From NCBI RefSeq assembly GCF_001808185.1, contig NZ_CP017668.1, forward strand, positions 620,001 through 684,000: a DNA stretch of 64,000 nt, given 5' to 3'. This stretch comes from Jeongeupia sp. USM3. GTDB taxonomy: Bacteria; Pseudomonadota; Gammaproteobacteria; Burkholderiales; Chitinibacteraceae. Under the pieces are notes generated by a model. That model saw only the letters and a program-made list of their open reading frames with translations, did no database searches and had not been told where the DNA came from. Shown one piece after another: positions 50,448-58,963 of the stretch (the stretch's first letter is position 1; each line of letters begins with the position of its first letter). The position numbers were made by a program, and so were the translations under genes.

Positions 50448-50627
50448 GGGTCGGCACGGCCCGCCCCCCCTCCTTCCCCGGCCGCCCGATATCGGGCAAA
50501 ACCGCAGGTCATCGCCCGATTGCCCCGCCGGACCGGTGCGCCGGTCACGATGTGCTAGCGTAAAACGACGCAAGTCCCGAAGCATGGGCATGCCACGCGT
50601 TCGGGGCCGGCGACAGGCAGGCATCCC

Positions 50628-51761
50628 ATGGCGCTCGCAATCGTACTGATCGCACTGGTCATCGCGGCGGTTCTGTTCCACGTCTTCAGCCCGTGGTGGT
50701 ACACGCCGCTGGCCTCCAACTGGGCGCTGATCGACACCACGCTGGCCATCACCCTGCTGATCACCGGCGCGGTCTTCATTGCGGTCAATGTCTTCATCGC
50801 CTACTGCGTCGTCCTCTTCCGTCACCGCGACGGCCATCGTGCCGCCTACCAGCCGGGCAACCGCAAGCTGGAATGGAGGCTGATCTGGCTGACCGCGGCA
50901 GGCATCGCCGCCATGCTGGCGCCGGGGCTGTTCGTGTATGGCGACCTGATCAACGCACCGCCGGGGTCCACGGTCATCGAGGCCGTCGGCCGGCAGTGGC
51001 AGTGGCGCTTCCGCCTGCCCGGCGACGACGGCCGGCTGGGTGCGACCGACGTGCGCTTCGTCGGCCCGGCCAATCCGTTCGGCCTTGATCCGGCCGACCC
51101 GCGCGGACGCGACGATGTGCTGATCGACGCACCCGAGGTGCATCTGCCGGTGAACCGGCCGGTGAAGATCCTGCTGCGCTCGCAGGACGTGCTGCACGAC
51201 TTCTTCGTCCAGCCCTTCCGGACCCGGATGAACATGGTGCCGGGCATGGTCACCTCGCTCTGGCTCACGCCAACCAGAACGGGGCGATTCGAGATCCTGT
51301 GCGCACAGTTGTGCGGCGTGGGTCACGCCAGCATGCGCGGCCTTGTGGTCGTCGACGACGAGGCCGCGTATCGGGCATGGCTGGGCAGGCAGCAGGCGGG
51401 CATGGCACCGCCCGCCGCCAAACCCGGTGCGGCGGCGCCGGGAACGACGCTGGTCAGCCGGGGACAGGCACTGGCACAGGGCAAGGGCTGCGTGGCCTGC
51501 CACAGCCCGACGGCCGGTTCCGGCGTCGGGCCGGGCTGGCAGGGCTTGTACGGCAAGCGCGAGAAGCTGGCGGGCGGCAAGACCGCGCTGGTCGACGAGG
51601 CCTATCTGCGGGAAGCGATCACCGCGCCGAACGCGACGCTGGTCGAGGGCTTCCAGCCCATCATGCCCAAGGCCGACCTGAGCGATCAGGAGGTCGACGC
51701 GCTGGTCGCCTACATCAAATCGCTGTCCGGCAAGCCTGCGGCGAATACCACGCAACGCTGA
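50628..51761 (+). CDS. ctaC: Cytochrome c oxidase subunit II with fused cytochrome c domain (caa3 type)
   Basis: A 377-residue protein. Two N-terminal membrane helices (about 1-22 and 38-63) anchor a periplasmic cupredoxin domain. Its CuA ligands lie in ILCAQLCGVGHASMRG (C, C, H, M). The C-terminal domain is cytochrome c, with heme motif CVACH (about 289-293) and the axial-methionine region PIMPKADL. It accepts electrons from the cytochrome c pool and passes them to subunit I. It is the first gene of a five-gene oxidase operon and ends 10 bases before ctaD. Confidence 0.93.
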   Translation: MALAIVLIALVIAAVLFHVFSPWWYTPLASNWALIDTTLAITLLITGAVFIAVNVFIAYCVVLFRHRDGHRAAYQPGNRKLEWRLIWLTAAGIAAMLAPGLFVYGDLINAPPGSTVIEAVGRQWQWRFRLPGDDGRLGATDVRFVGPANPFGLDPADPRGRDDVLIDAPEVHLPVNRPVKILLRSQDVLHDFFVQPFRTRMNMVPGMVTSLWLTPTRTGRFEILCAQLCGVGHASMRGLVVVDDEAAYRAWLGRQQAGMAPPAAKPGAAAPGTTLVSRGQALAQGKGCVACHSPTAGSGVGPGWQGLYGKREKLAGGKTALVDEAYLREAITAPNATLVEGFQPIMPKADLSDQEVDALVAYIKSLSGKPAANTTQR

Positions 51762-51770
51762 GGGAACGTC

Positions 51771-53501
51771 ATGAGCTATCCGGAACACGATCACGCACCA
51801 CGCAGCTTCTGGACCCGCTACGTATGGAGCCAGGACCACAAGGTGATCGCGGTGCAATACACGGTCACCGCGATTGCGGTCGGGCTGGTCGCGCTGGTTC
51901 TGTCCAACCTGATGCGGCTGCAGATCGGTTTTCCGGGCCAGTTTCCGTGGATCGACGCCGCACGCTATTACCAGTTTGTCACCATGCACGGGATGATCAT
52001 GGTGATCTACCTGCTGACCGCGCTGTTCCTCGGCGGCTTCGGCAATTACCTGATCCCGCTGATGGTCGGCGCGCGGGACATGGTGCTCCCCTTCCTCAAC
52101 ATGCTCAGCTACTGGGTGTACCTGCTGGCGGTGCTGGTGCTGATGGCGAGCTTTTTCGTGCCCGGCGGCCCGACCGGCGCGGGCTGGACGCTGTACCCGC
52201 CGCAAGCGATCCTGCCCGGCACGCCCGGCAGCGGCGGCGGCATCGTGCTGATGCTGGTGTCGCTGGCGATCTTCATCGTCGCCGCAACGATGGGCGGCCT
52301 CAACTACGTGACCACGGTGCTGCAGGCGCGTACGCGCGGGATGACGCTGATGCGCCTGCCGCTGACGGTGTGGGGAATATGGGTCGCCACCATCATGGCG
52401 CTGCTGGCCTTTCCGGCGCTGTTCGTCAGCGCGGTGATGATGCTGTTCGACAAGCTGCTCGGTACCAGCTTCTTCATGCCCGCCATCGTGTCGATGGGGC
52501 AGGCGCTCGCGTACAAGGGCGGCAGCCCGATCCTGTTCCAGCACCTGTTCTGGTTCTTCGGCCACCCCGAGGTCTATATCGTGGCGCTGCCGGCGTTCGG
52601 CATCGTCTCCGACCTGATCAGCACCCATGCGCGCAAGAACATCTTCGGCTACCGGATGATGGTGTGGGCCATCGTCATCATCGGCGTGCTCAGCTTCATC
52701 GTGTGGGCGCACCACATGTACGTCAGCGGCATGAACCCCTGGTTCGGCTTCTTTTTCGCCACCACCACGCTGGTCATCGCCGTGCCGACCGCAATCAAGG
52801 TCTACAACTGGCTGCTTACGCTGTGGCGCGGCAGCATACATCTGACGGTACCGATGCTGTTCGCCATCGGCTTCGTCAGCACCTTCGTGATCGGCGGCCT
52901 GACCGGGCTCTTCCTCGGCAATGTCAGCACCGACATGCCGCTGTCGAACACCTACTTCGTCGTTGCCCACTTCCACATGGTGATGGGCGTGTCGCCGATC
53001 CTGGCGATTTTCGGCGGCATCTACCACTGGTACCCGAAAGTCACCGGCCGGATGCTGAACGACACGCTCGGCAAGCTGCATTTCTGGGTGACGTTCGTCG
53101 GCAGCTACGCGATCTACTTTCCGATGCACTACCTCGGCATCCTCGGCATGCCGCGCCGCTATCACGCGTACGACGGCTACGCCTTCATCCCGGCCTCCGC
53201 GCAGCAGCTGAACGCCTTCATCACCGTCGCCGCGCTGGTCGTCGGCGCGTTCCAGCTGGTGTTCCTCTACAACCTTGCCCGCAGCGCGTTCAAGGGCCAG
53301 CCGTCCGGCCCCAACCCCTGGGGCGCAACCACGCTGGAATGGCAGACGCCGCAAACCCCGCCCGGCCATGGCAACTGGGGGCCGGACTTGCCGGAGGTGC
53401 ACCGCTGGCCCTACGACTACAGCGTGCCGGGCGCCGACGAGGATTTCCTGCCGCAGACCTCGACGTCGCCGCTGGGCGGCGGTGAAAAGGACACGCCATG
53501 A
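51771..53501 (+). CDS. ctaD: Cytochrome c oxidase subunit I
   Basis: A 576-residue, 12-helix heme-copper oxidase subunit containing heme a, heme a3 and CuB. The low-spin heme ligand lies in TMHGMIMVIYLL and the CuB/Tyr cross-link motif in WFFGHPEVYIVALP. The CuB histidine pair is in WAHHMYVSG and the heme a/a3 histidines in VAHFHMVMG. It reduces oxygen to water and pumps protons. The stop overlaps the next gene (ATGA). Confidence 0.96.
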   Translation: MSYPEHDHAPRSFWTRYVWSQDHKVIAVQYTVTAIAVGLVALVLSNLMRLQIGFPGQFPWIDAARYYQFVTMHGMIMVIYLLTALFLGGFGNYLIPLMVGARDMVLPFLNMLSYWVYLLAVLVLMASFFVPGGPTGAGWTLYPPQAILPGTPGSGGGIVLMLVSLAIFIVAATMGGLNYVTTVLQARTRGMTLMRLPLTVWGIWVATIMALLAFPALFVSAVMMLFDKLLGTSFFMPAIVSMGQALAYKGGSPILFQHLFWFFGHPEVYIVALPAFGIVSDLISTHARKNIFGYRMMVWAIVIIGVLSFIVWAHHMYVSGMNPWFGFFFATTTLVIAVPTAIKVYNWLLTLWRGSIHLTVPMLFAIGFVSTFVIGGLTGLFLGNVSTDMPLSNTYFVVAHFHMVMGVSPILAIFGGIYHWYPKVTGRMLNDTLGKLHFWVTFVGSYAIYFPMHYLGILGMPRRYHAYDGYAFIPASAQQLNAFITVAALVVGAFQLVFLYNLARSAFKGQPSGPNPWGATTLEWQTPQTPPGHGNWGPDLPEVHRWPYDYSVPGADEDFLPQTSTSPLGGGEKDTP

Positions 53502-54085
53502 ACGACGCCGCCGCCCGACCGGATCGCGCCACCGCGGATGCCGCCGCCCGGATCGGCCTGTGGGTGCTGATCGCCGTGATCACGGTGCTGTTCCTGCAGT
53601 TCATCCAGGCGTACGCAGTCCGGCTGGGCAGCCCGGACTGGCAACGCCTGCCCGAGCCGGCGCTGCTGCGCTGGAACACGCTGGCGCTGCTGCTGGCCGG
53701 CATCGCATTGCAGTCGGCCGCAATGCGCCCCGGCGCGAAGCGCGCGCTCCGGCTCGGCGGCCTGTTCGGCTGCGCCTTTCTGGCCGGCCAGCTGCTGGCC
53801 TGGCAGCAACTGCAGTCGCTGGGATTTGGCGTGGCAGGCAATCCGGCCAACAGCTTTTTCTACCTGCTGACCGGCCTGCACGGCGTGCATGTGCTCGGCG
53901 GGCTGGCCGTGCTGGGCGTGTTGCTGGTCCGTGCGCGGCGCGGCGCGGACACCGTGCCCGGCACGCGCCTGTGCGCACGCTACTGGCACTTCATGCTGCT
54001 GGTCTGGCTGCTGCTGTACGGCGTGCTCTTCCTGATCCCGCCGGCCACGCTGCAGGCCATTTGCGGCAGCGGCCAGGGCCTGTAA
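53498..54085 (+). CDS. Cytochrome c oxidase subunit III-like protein (first copy)
   Basis: A 195-residue membrane protein with five hydrophobic helices of the subunit III fold: LIAVITVLFLQFIQAYAV, NSFFYLLTGLHGVHVLGGLA and YWHFMLLVWLLLYGVLFLI. The helix with TGLHGxHV and the final YWHFxxxVWxxLY are the family marks. A second subunit III gene follows, so one of them may have a NorE- or assembly-like role. Confidence 0.82.
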   Translation: MNDAAARPDRATADAAARIGLWVLIAVITVLFLQFIQAYAVRLGSPDWQRLPEPALLRWNTLALLLAGIALQSAAMRPGAKRALRLGGLFGCAFLAGQLLAWQQLQSLGFGVAGNPANSFFYLLTGLHGVHVLGGLAVLGVLLVRARRGADTVPGTRLCARYWHFMLLVWLLLYGVLFLIPPATLQAICGSGQGL

Positions 54086-54116
54086 ACAGGCCCCAGACCC
54101 ACCGAGGTTGATCAAC

Positions 54117-54827
54117 ATGCCTGATCCGACCCCCTCTTCCCCCGCCGCCGGGACCGCCGCACCGACCGGTCTGGACGGTCTGGCGGCCGACTGGTCCGCC
54201 GACCGCGAGACGTTCAAAGTGCCCTGGGGCAAGGCGATGATGTGGGTGTTCCTGCTGTCCGACACCTTCATCTTCGGCATCTTCCTCAGCGGCTATATGG
54301 CGGTGCGCATGACCACGGCCGAGCCTTGGCCCAACCCGAGCGAGGTGTTCGCGCTGCAGGTCGGCGCAAGCCGGTTGCCGCTGCTGCTGATCGCCATCAT
54401 GACCTTCGTGCTGATCAGCAGCAGCGGCACGATGGCGATGGCGGTCAACTTCGCCTGCCGCCGCGAGCGGGGCCGCGCCGCCGCGCTGATGCTGGTCACC
54501 GCCGCGCTGGGCGCAACCTTCGTCGGCATGCAGGCGTTCGAGTGGACCAAGCTGATCACGGAGGGCGTGCGGCCGTGGAACAACCCGCTCGGTGCGGCGC
54601 AGTTCGGCGCGTGCTTCTTCATGATCACCGGCTTTCACGGCCTGCACGTCAGCGCCGGCGTGGCCTACCTCGCCACCGTCGCCATTCGGCTGCTCAGGCG
54701 CCACGACGATGAGCCGCCCGGTGATGGACGACCCGGCGACGCCGATCGCGTCGAGATCGCCGGCCTGTACTGGCATTTCGTCGATCTGGTCTGGGTATTC
54801 ATCTTTGCGTTCTTTTACCTGTGGTGA
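54117..54827 (+). CDS. ctaE: Cytochrome c oxidase subunit III (second copy)
   Basis: A 236-residue membrane protein of the subunit III family, closer to the full-length form than the preceding gene. Features are KAMMWVFLLSDTFIFGIFLS, the FEWTKLITEG motif, FFMITGFHGLHVSAGVAYLA and the closing YWHFVDLVWVFIFAFFYLW. The ATG at 54117 has GAGG nine bases upstream; a TTG nine bases earlier is less likely. Subunit III stabilises subunit I and the oxygen path. Confidence 0.88.
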   Translation: MPDPTPSSPAAGTAAPTGLDGLAADWSADRETFKVPWGKAMMWVFLLSDTFIFGIFLSGYMAVRMTTAEPWPNPSEVFALQVGASRLPLLLIAIMTFVLISSSGTMAMAVNFACRRERGRAAALMLVTAALGATFVGMQAFEWTKLITEGVRPWNNPLGAAQFGACFFMITGFHGLHVSAGVAYLATVAIRLLRRHDDEPPGDGRPGDADRVEIAGLYWHFVDLVWVFIFAFFYLW

Positions 54828-54835
54828 ACGCTGCT

Positions 54836-54923
54836 CACAAAACGCCGCTTGCTGTGTTGTGCTCGCTTGCCGTACCCGTTTGTACTGTCTGCGCTTCGCA
54901 CGCCTTGCCATCGGCGTTTTGTG
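54836..54923. repeat. Dispersed intergenic repeat, copy C, inside a long inverted repeat
   Basis: Core TGTGCTCGCTTGCCGTACCC (plus strand) lies within an 88-base hairpin whose base is a perfect 12-bp pair, CACAAAACGCCG (54836-54847) and CGGCGTTTTGTG (54912-54923). It begins nine bases after the subunit III stop. Confidence 0.75.
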
Positions 54924-54973
54924 CACTGCGTTAAACAGCATTGGACGTTTGAGTGTCGCTTTTGGAGGCCATC

Positions 54974-55318
54974 ATGGAACACGGCCAGCAACATCCGGTC
55001 AGCCTGTACCTGATCATCTGGGGGCTGCTCTTCATCCTCAGCGCCTGCTCGTACCTGGTCGACTACTTACAGGTTCAGGGCGCGCTGCGCTGGACACTGG
55101 TCATGACCTTCATGCTGTACAAGGCGGGCCTGATCGTCTGCGTCTTCATGCACATGGCGTGGGAGCGGCTCGCCCTCGTCTGCGCGATCCTGCTGCCGCC
55201 ACTGTGCCTGCTGCTGCTGGCAAGCCTGATGGCGTTCGAGGCCGAGTACATCTTCAACGCCCGCGGCACTCATTTCGCCGCACCGGTGGCGGAGGAAGGA
55301 CAGCCGCAGCGGCCTTAG
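54974..55318 (+). CDS. Cytochrome c oxidase subunit IV-like protein
   Basis: A 114-residue membrane protein with three hydrophobic helices (VSLYLIIWGLLFILSACSYL, a second at LVMTFMLYKAGLIVCVFMHM, a third at LLPPLCLLLLASLMAF). It matches the small subunit IV of prokaryotic oxidases (COX4_pro), and FMHM before helix 3 is characteristic. The ATG at 54974 is five bases behind GGAGG; a GTG at 54953 is possible. The hairpin repeat separates it from subunit III. Confidence 0.8.
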   Translation: MEHGQQHPVSLYLIIWGLLFILSACSYLVDYLQVQGALRWTLVMTFMLYKAGLIVCVFMHMAWERLALVCAILLPPLCLLLLASLMAFEAEYIFNARGTHFAAPVAEEGQPQRP

Positions 55319-55379
55319 CGTCATTGAATCGCCCTGCCCCCGATGCGCCGACCCGGCGCACGCAGGCGCCCCACACCGC

Positions 55380-56639
55380 TCACTCCGTTTCCGGCGTCGC
55401 CAGCAGCATCACCACCGGCACCGTATCGCTGTCGACGCAGCGCTGGCCGGCGCAGACCCGGACGAGCAACTGCGCCGGCATGGCGGACCTGGCAATCCGG
55501 GCTTCGCCGCAGTAGCTCGCCACGGTCTGCTGCGTGTCGTCGGACACCTGGCACGCGCGCACTGCGCGTTCGTGCATCAGCACCGCCGGCACGTCGGCAT
55601 CGAGCAACTGCCAGTCGGTCGGCCTGACGAGCTGGGTGGATTTCGGCAAGGACCAGCGCAGCAGCCACCAGCCGTTGTCCAGCGGCTGCAGCGCCAGCAA
55701 CGGTTTGGACGGCGCCGCCGGCGGCAACAGCACCTCGACCGGCGCCGGGTCGCTGTCGGCGCACTGCAGCGCATTGCACAGCCGCACCTGCAGGCTGTGC
55801 TTGCCCGCCGCCAGCCCCTTCAGCACCGTCTGCCCCGACTGGCTGTGCTCGGTGTGTTCGCCGAACTCGCGCGACTCGAGCAGCACCTGTTTGTCGTCGA
55901 GCAACTGCCAGTAGCTGCCGGTCCGCCCCCACCACATGTTCCAGCCCACCGTGATCGGCTCGCCGGTGGTGATCTGCGGAATCCAGTCGAATTGCGGCTT
56001 GTCGGGCAGCCCCCCGGCCTGCTCGTCCTTGCCGCCGACCCAGGCCTCGAAGGTCTTGCCCGTGCACAGCGGCTTGCCATCGACGTCCGGGTTGCACAGC
56101 CGCACCTCGATCACGTGCCGTCCCGGCGTCAACGGGCCGAGCCTGTAGACGCCGCTCTGCACCGACAGCGACTGCACGCCCCCCTGGACGATCATTCCCT
56201 CGCTCGCCGGCACGTTCTCGCCCAGCGGCGCGGCGCCGAGCGGGCGCTGGACGAAGTTGCGCGATTTCAGCCGCAGGGCTTCGTTGTCGTACACCTCCCA
56301 CCAGCTCGCCACCGTCCCGAAGCCGATATCCCAGCCGATCTCGACGGTGTCGCCGTCCGGCCGGGCCGGCACCGGATCAAAGCTCGGCAGGATCGGCGCT
56401 TCGGCGCTCGGCGCCGGGAAAACCTGCGTCGCCGGCGCAAACATCGGGTCAAGCGGCCGGATAGCGGGGTCCGATGCGGGCGGCGGTGGCGGTGCGGCAA
56501 CCGTCTGGCAGTCGAGCAGGCCGTTCTTCAGCGGTGTACACGCGGCATCGCCGAGCGCATACGCCTCGGCCGGCGTGAGCACCGTGCCCGCCATGGCCGG
56601 CGCGGCAAACAAAGTCATGGCGAATGCGATTGCGCGCAT
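55380..56639 (-). CDS. Secreted protein of repeated chitinase-A-N-terminal-like (Ig-like) domains
   Basis: A 419-residue exported protein with signal peptide MRAIAFAMTLFAAPAMAG and a proline-rich linker (about 50-95). Two clear Ig-like modules and a third weaker one follow. Each has a W-x-VYDN or W-xLLDD strand, a GG/SGQ turn and an EVRLCN or QVRLCN ending with a nearby second cysteine. This matches the ChiA N-terminal chitin-guiding domain (VSWNxWxGxxG ... QVALCNxxGC). No catalytic glycosidase domain is present. It probably binds chitin or cell-surface glycans. GGGAGAGG lies upstream of the ATG. Confidence 0.72.
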   Translation of the reverse strand: MRAIAFAMTLFAAPAMAGTVLTPAEAYALGDAACTPLKNGLLDCQTVAAPPPPPASDPAIRPLDPMFAPATQVFPAPSAEAPILPSFDPVPARPDGDTVEIGWDIGFGTVASWWEVYDNEALRLKSRNFVQRPLGAAPLGENVPASEGMIVQGGVQSLSVQSGVYRLGPLTPGRHVIEVRLCNPDVDGKPLCTGKTFEAWVGGKDEQAGGLPDKPQFDWIPQITTGEPITVGWNMWWGRTGSYWQLLDDKQVLLESREFGEHTEHSQSGQTVLKGLAAGKHSLQVRLCNALQCADSDPAPVEVLLPPAAPSKPLLALQPLDNGWWLLRWSLPKSTQLVRPTDWQLLDADVPAVLMHERAVRACQVSDDTQQTVASYCGEARIARSAMPAQLLVRVCAGQRCVDSDTVPVVMLLATPETE

Positions 56640-56655
56640 GGTTTTCCTCTCCCGC

Positions 56656-56919
56656 TTACCGCGATTGGTTGGCGACGCCGCTGGCCGAACTGGCTTCGCT
56701 CGCCGTCGGTCTGGACGATATCGCCCCGGCCGCCATGCCGCCAGCGGCAACCACGCCCTTGCCGGCCGCAACCGTGCCGTCGACCGCGAGCCCGACCGCG
56801 CTCGTCGTCACCGATACCGCTGTCCCGACCACCGCACCGGTCACCGTCACCACGGTGCAGGCCGAAAGCAGCAGCGCGACACCGGGCAGCCCGTAACGAA
56901 TGAATGCTGTACCAACCAC
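56656..56919 (-). CDS. Small glycine/alanine-rich lipoprotein (NF038104-like)
   Basis: An 87-residue predicted lipoprotein. Signal MVGTAFIRYGLPGVALLLSA ends in the lipobox LSAC. The mature part is a glycine-, alanine- and valine-rich hydrophobic stretch (VVTVTGAVVGTAVSVTTSAV) followed by GKGVVAAGG. It resembles the small NF038104-type lipoproteins of unknown role. It is directly upstream of the ChiA_N-like gene (16-base gap) and may be cotranscribed. Confidence 0.65.
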   Translation of the reverse strand: MVGTAFIRYGLPGVALLLSACTVVTVTGAVVGTAVSVTTSAVGLAVDGTVAAGKGVVAAGGMAAGAISSRPTASEASSASGVANQSR

Positions 56920-57024
56920 CCGCCACCTCCTGCCGTGACCATCGCGGCTCGCGCCACTATTTCAGTTGTAGATGACAACCACAAATCGCAACAATGCCCT
57001 ACCGCACCGCCAATCACGGACATC

Positions 57025-57258
57025 ATGAAAACACCGCTCTTCGCAGCAGCGCTGCTCGGCGCCGCCTGGCTCGCCGGCTGCGCCTCGGTCGAAACCGCCG
57101 AATTCGGCCCCAACGGCAAACCCGTCCATCATATCGAAACCGGCAGCGCCGCCGACAGTTTCGACGAAGCGCACGACCTCTGCCCCAAGGGCTACGGGCT
57201 GATCGGCAACCCGCACGAAACCGACGACGTTTACGCGATCACCATCGAGTGCAAATAG
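57025..57258 (+). CDS. Small lipoprotein of unknown function
   Basis: A 77-residue lipoprotein with signal MKTPLFAAALLGAAWLAGCAS and lipobox LAGC. The mature segment contains two further cysteines (DLCPKGYGLIGNP and ITIECK) that could form a disulfide. The pattern F-DEA-xxLCPxGYxLI resembles short outer-membrane lipoproteins of Gram-negative bacteria, but I cannot name it. It is convergent with recJ, one base apart. Confidence 0.72.
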   Translation: MKTPLFAAALLGAAWLAGCASVETAEFGPNGKPVHHIETGSAADSFDEAHDLCPKGYGLIGNPHETDDVYAITIECK

Positions 57259-57259
57259 C

Positions 57260-58963
57260 TCAGGTGGCCTCGACGTGATCGAGCATCACCTGCAGGATGC
57301 GCTCGCCGCGGAATTCGTTGACCGACAAACCGTACACGGCCGTCACGTCGCGCGGTAGCGGATCCGGGTGCTGGAAACGGATGCCGTCGAGCACCATGCC
57401 GTGATCGTTGGCGAGCTTGACCTTGAGGTGGCGCTCGCCGACGACCCGCTGCTCGAGCACGCGGAAATGCCCGTGGAACAGCGGCGCCGGAAAGCCCTGT
57501 CCCCAGACCTGGCGCTCGATCCGCTCGGCCGTTTCGAAGCAGAAATCCGCCGCCGGCAGCTCGCCGTCGGTTTCGATCACGCGCTCGAGCGCGGACTCAC
57601 TCATCAGCTCGCGGCACACGGCTTCGAACGCCGTCTGGAAGCGGCCGATGTCGTTCGGCCGCAGACTCAGCCCCGCCGCCATCGCGTGGCCGCCGAACTT
57701 GACGATCAGGTCCGGATGGCGTTTCGACACCAGATCAAGCGCATCGCGCAGGTGCAGGCCCGGAATCGACCGGCCCGAGCCCTTGACCTCGGTGTCGCTC
57801 GCATCGGCAAACACGATGGTCGGCCGGTGGTAACGCTCCTTGACCCGTGAGGCGACGATGCCGATCACGCCCTGATGCCAGTCCGGCCGGTACAGCGTAA
57901 TGCAGTAGCGCGCGTCGATCGCGACGCTTTGCAGCGCGGCTTCGGCTTCCTCGCGCATGCCGGCCTCGATGTCACGGCGGGCGCGGTTGAGCTGGTCAAG
58001 CTCGCGCGCACGCGGCAATGCATCCTCCTCGGACGCCGACAACAGGCAGGCGATGCCGAAGCTCATGTCGTCGAGCCGGCCGGCAGCGTTGAGCCGTGGG
58101 CCGAGCGTGAAGCCGAGGTCGAAGCAGCTTGCCTTGGCCGGATTGCGGCCGGCGGCGGCAAACAGCGCCATCACCCCGGCGCTGGCGCGACCGGCGCGCA
58201 TCCGACGCAGGCCCTGCTCGACCAAGATGCGGTTGTTGCCATCGAGCCTGACGACGTCGGCGACGGTGCCGAGCGCGACCAGATCGAGCAGCGTCGCCAG
58301 ATTCGGCTCGGCGGCACCGGCGGAAGGATCGGCGAACGCACCGCGGGCGCGCAGCTCGGCGCGCAGCGCCATCAGCACGTAGAACATCACGCCGACGCCG
58401 GCGAGATGCTTGCTCGGGAAGTCGCAGCCGGGCTGGTTCGGATTGACGATCAGACAGTCGGGCAAGGTGTCGCCGGGCAGATGGTGATCGGTGACCAGTA
58501 CGTCGATCCCGCGCGCCTTGGCCGCGGCGACGCCGGCGACGCTGGCAATGCCGTTGTCGACGGTGACGATCAGGTCGGGCGACTTCTGTGCGGCGAGCTC
58601 GACGATTTCGGGCGTCAGCCCGTAGCCGTACTCGAAGCGGTTGGGTACGACGAAGTCGACGACGGCACCGAGCATCGTCAGCCCTTTCATGCCGACGCTG
58701 CAGGCGGTCGCACCGTCGGCGTCGTAGTCGGCGACGATCAGCAGCCGCTCCTTCGCGGCGATCGCATCGGCGAGCCGGATGGCCGCAGCGGTGGCGTTCT
58801 TCATCGTCGTGAACGGCAGCAGGCGCTTGAGGTCGTGCTCGAGCTCGGCCGGCGACGCGATGCCGCGCGCCGCGTAAAGCCGCGCCTCGAGCGCGCTCAT
58901 GCCTTCCATCATCAGCCGCTGCTGGTGGTCGCTCGCGACCGGGCGGGCACGGACCTGGGACAT
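57260..58963 (-). CDS. recJ: Single-stranded-DNA-specific exonuclease RecJ
   Basis: A 567-residue 5'-3' ssDNA exonuclease (577 in E. coli) used in RecF recombination, mismatch and base excision repair. The DHH-family motifs are present: LIVADYDADGATACSVG, DLIVTVDNGI and VTDHHLPGD. The DHHA1 domain is marked by KFGGHAMAAGLSL. The ATG at 58961-58963 overlaps the stop of the upstream gene by one base (TGATG), which rules out the longer frame. Confidence 0.96.
   Translation of the reverse strand: MSQVRARPVASDHQQRLMMEGMSALEARLYAARGIASPAELEHDLKRLLPFTTMKNATAAAIRLADAIAAKERLLIVADYDADGATACSVGMKGLTMLGAVVDFVVPNRFEYGYGLTPEIVELAAQKSPDLIVTVDNGIASVAGVAAAKARGIDVLVTDHHLPGDTLPDCLIVNPNQPGCDFPSKHLAGVGVMFYVLMALRAELRARGAFADPSAGAAEPNLATLLDLVALGTVADVVRLDGNNRILVEQGLRRMRAGRASAGVMALFAAAGRNPAKASCFDLGFTLGPRLNAAGRLDDMSFGIACLLSASEEDALPRARELDQLNRARRDIEAGMREEAEAALQSVAIDARYCITLYRPDWHQGVIGIVASRVKERYHRPTIVFADASDTEVKGSGRSIPGLHLRDALDLVSKRHPDLIVKFGGHAMAAGLSLRPNDIGRFQTAFEAVCRELMSESALERVIETDGELPAADFCFETAERIERQVWGQGFPAPLFHGHFRVLEQRVVGERHLKVKLANDHGMVLDGIRFQHPDPLPRDVTAVYGLSVNEFRGERILQVMLDHVEAT

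Noticed and set aside
48636..53402. A 1588-codon open frame on the minus strand across the whole cytochrome oxidase cluster and nasT into nasS
   Set aside because: It is a high-GC shadow: only its last part is nasS. The rest is antisense or out of frame to ctaC, ctaD and nasT, is arginine-, histidine- and glutamine-rich and shows no known fold.
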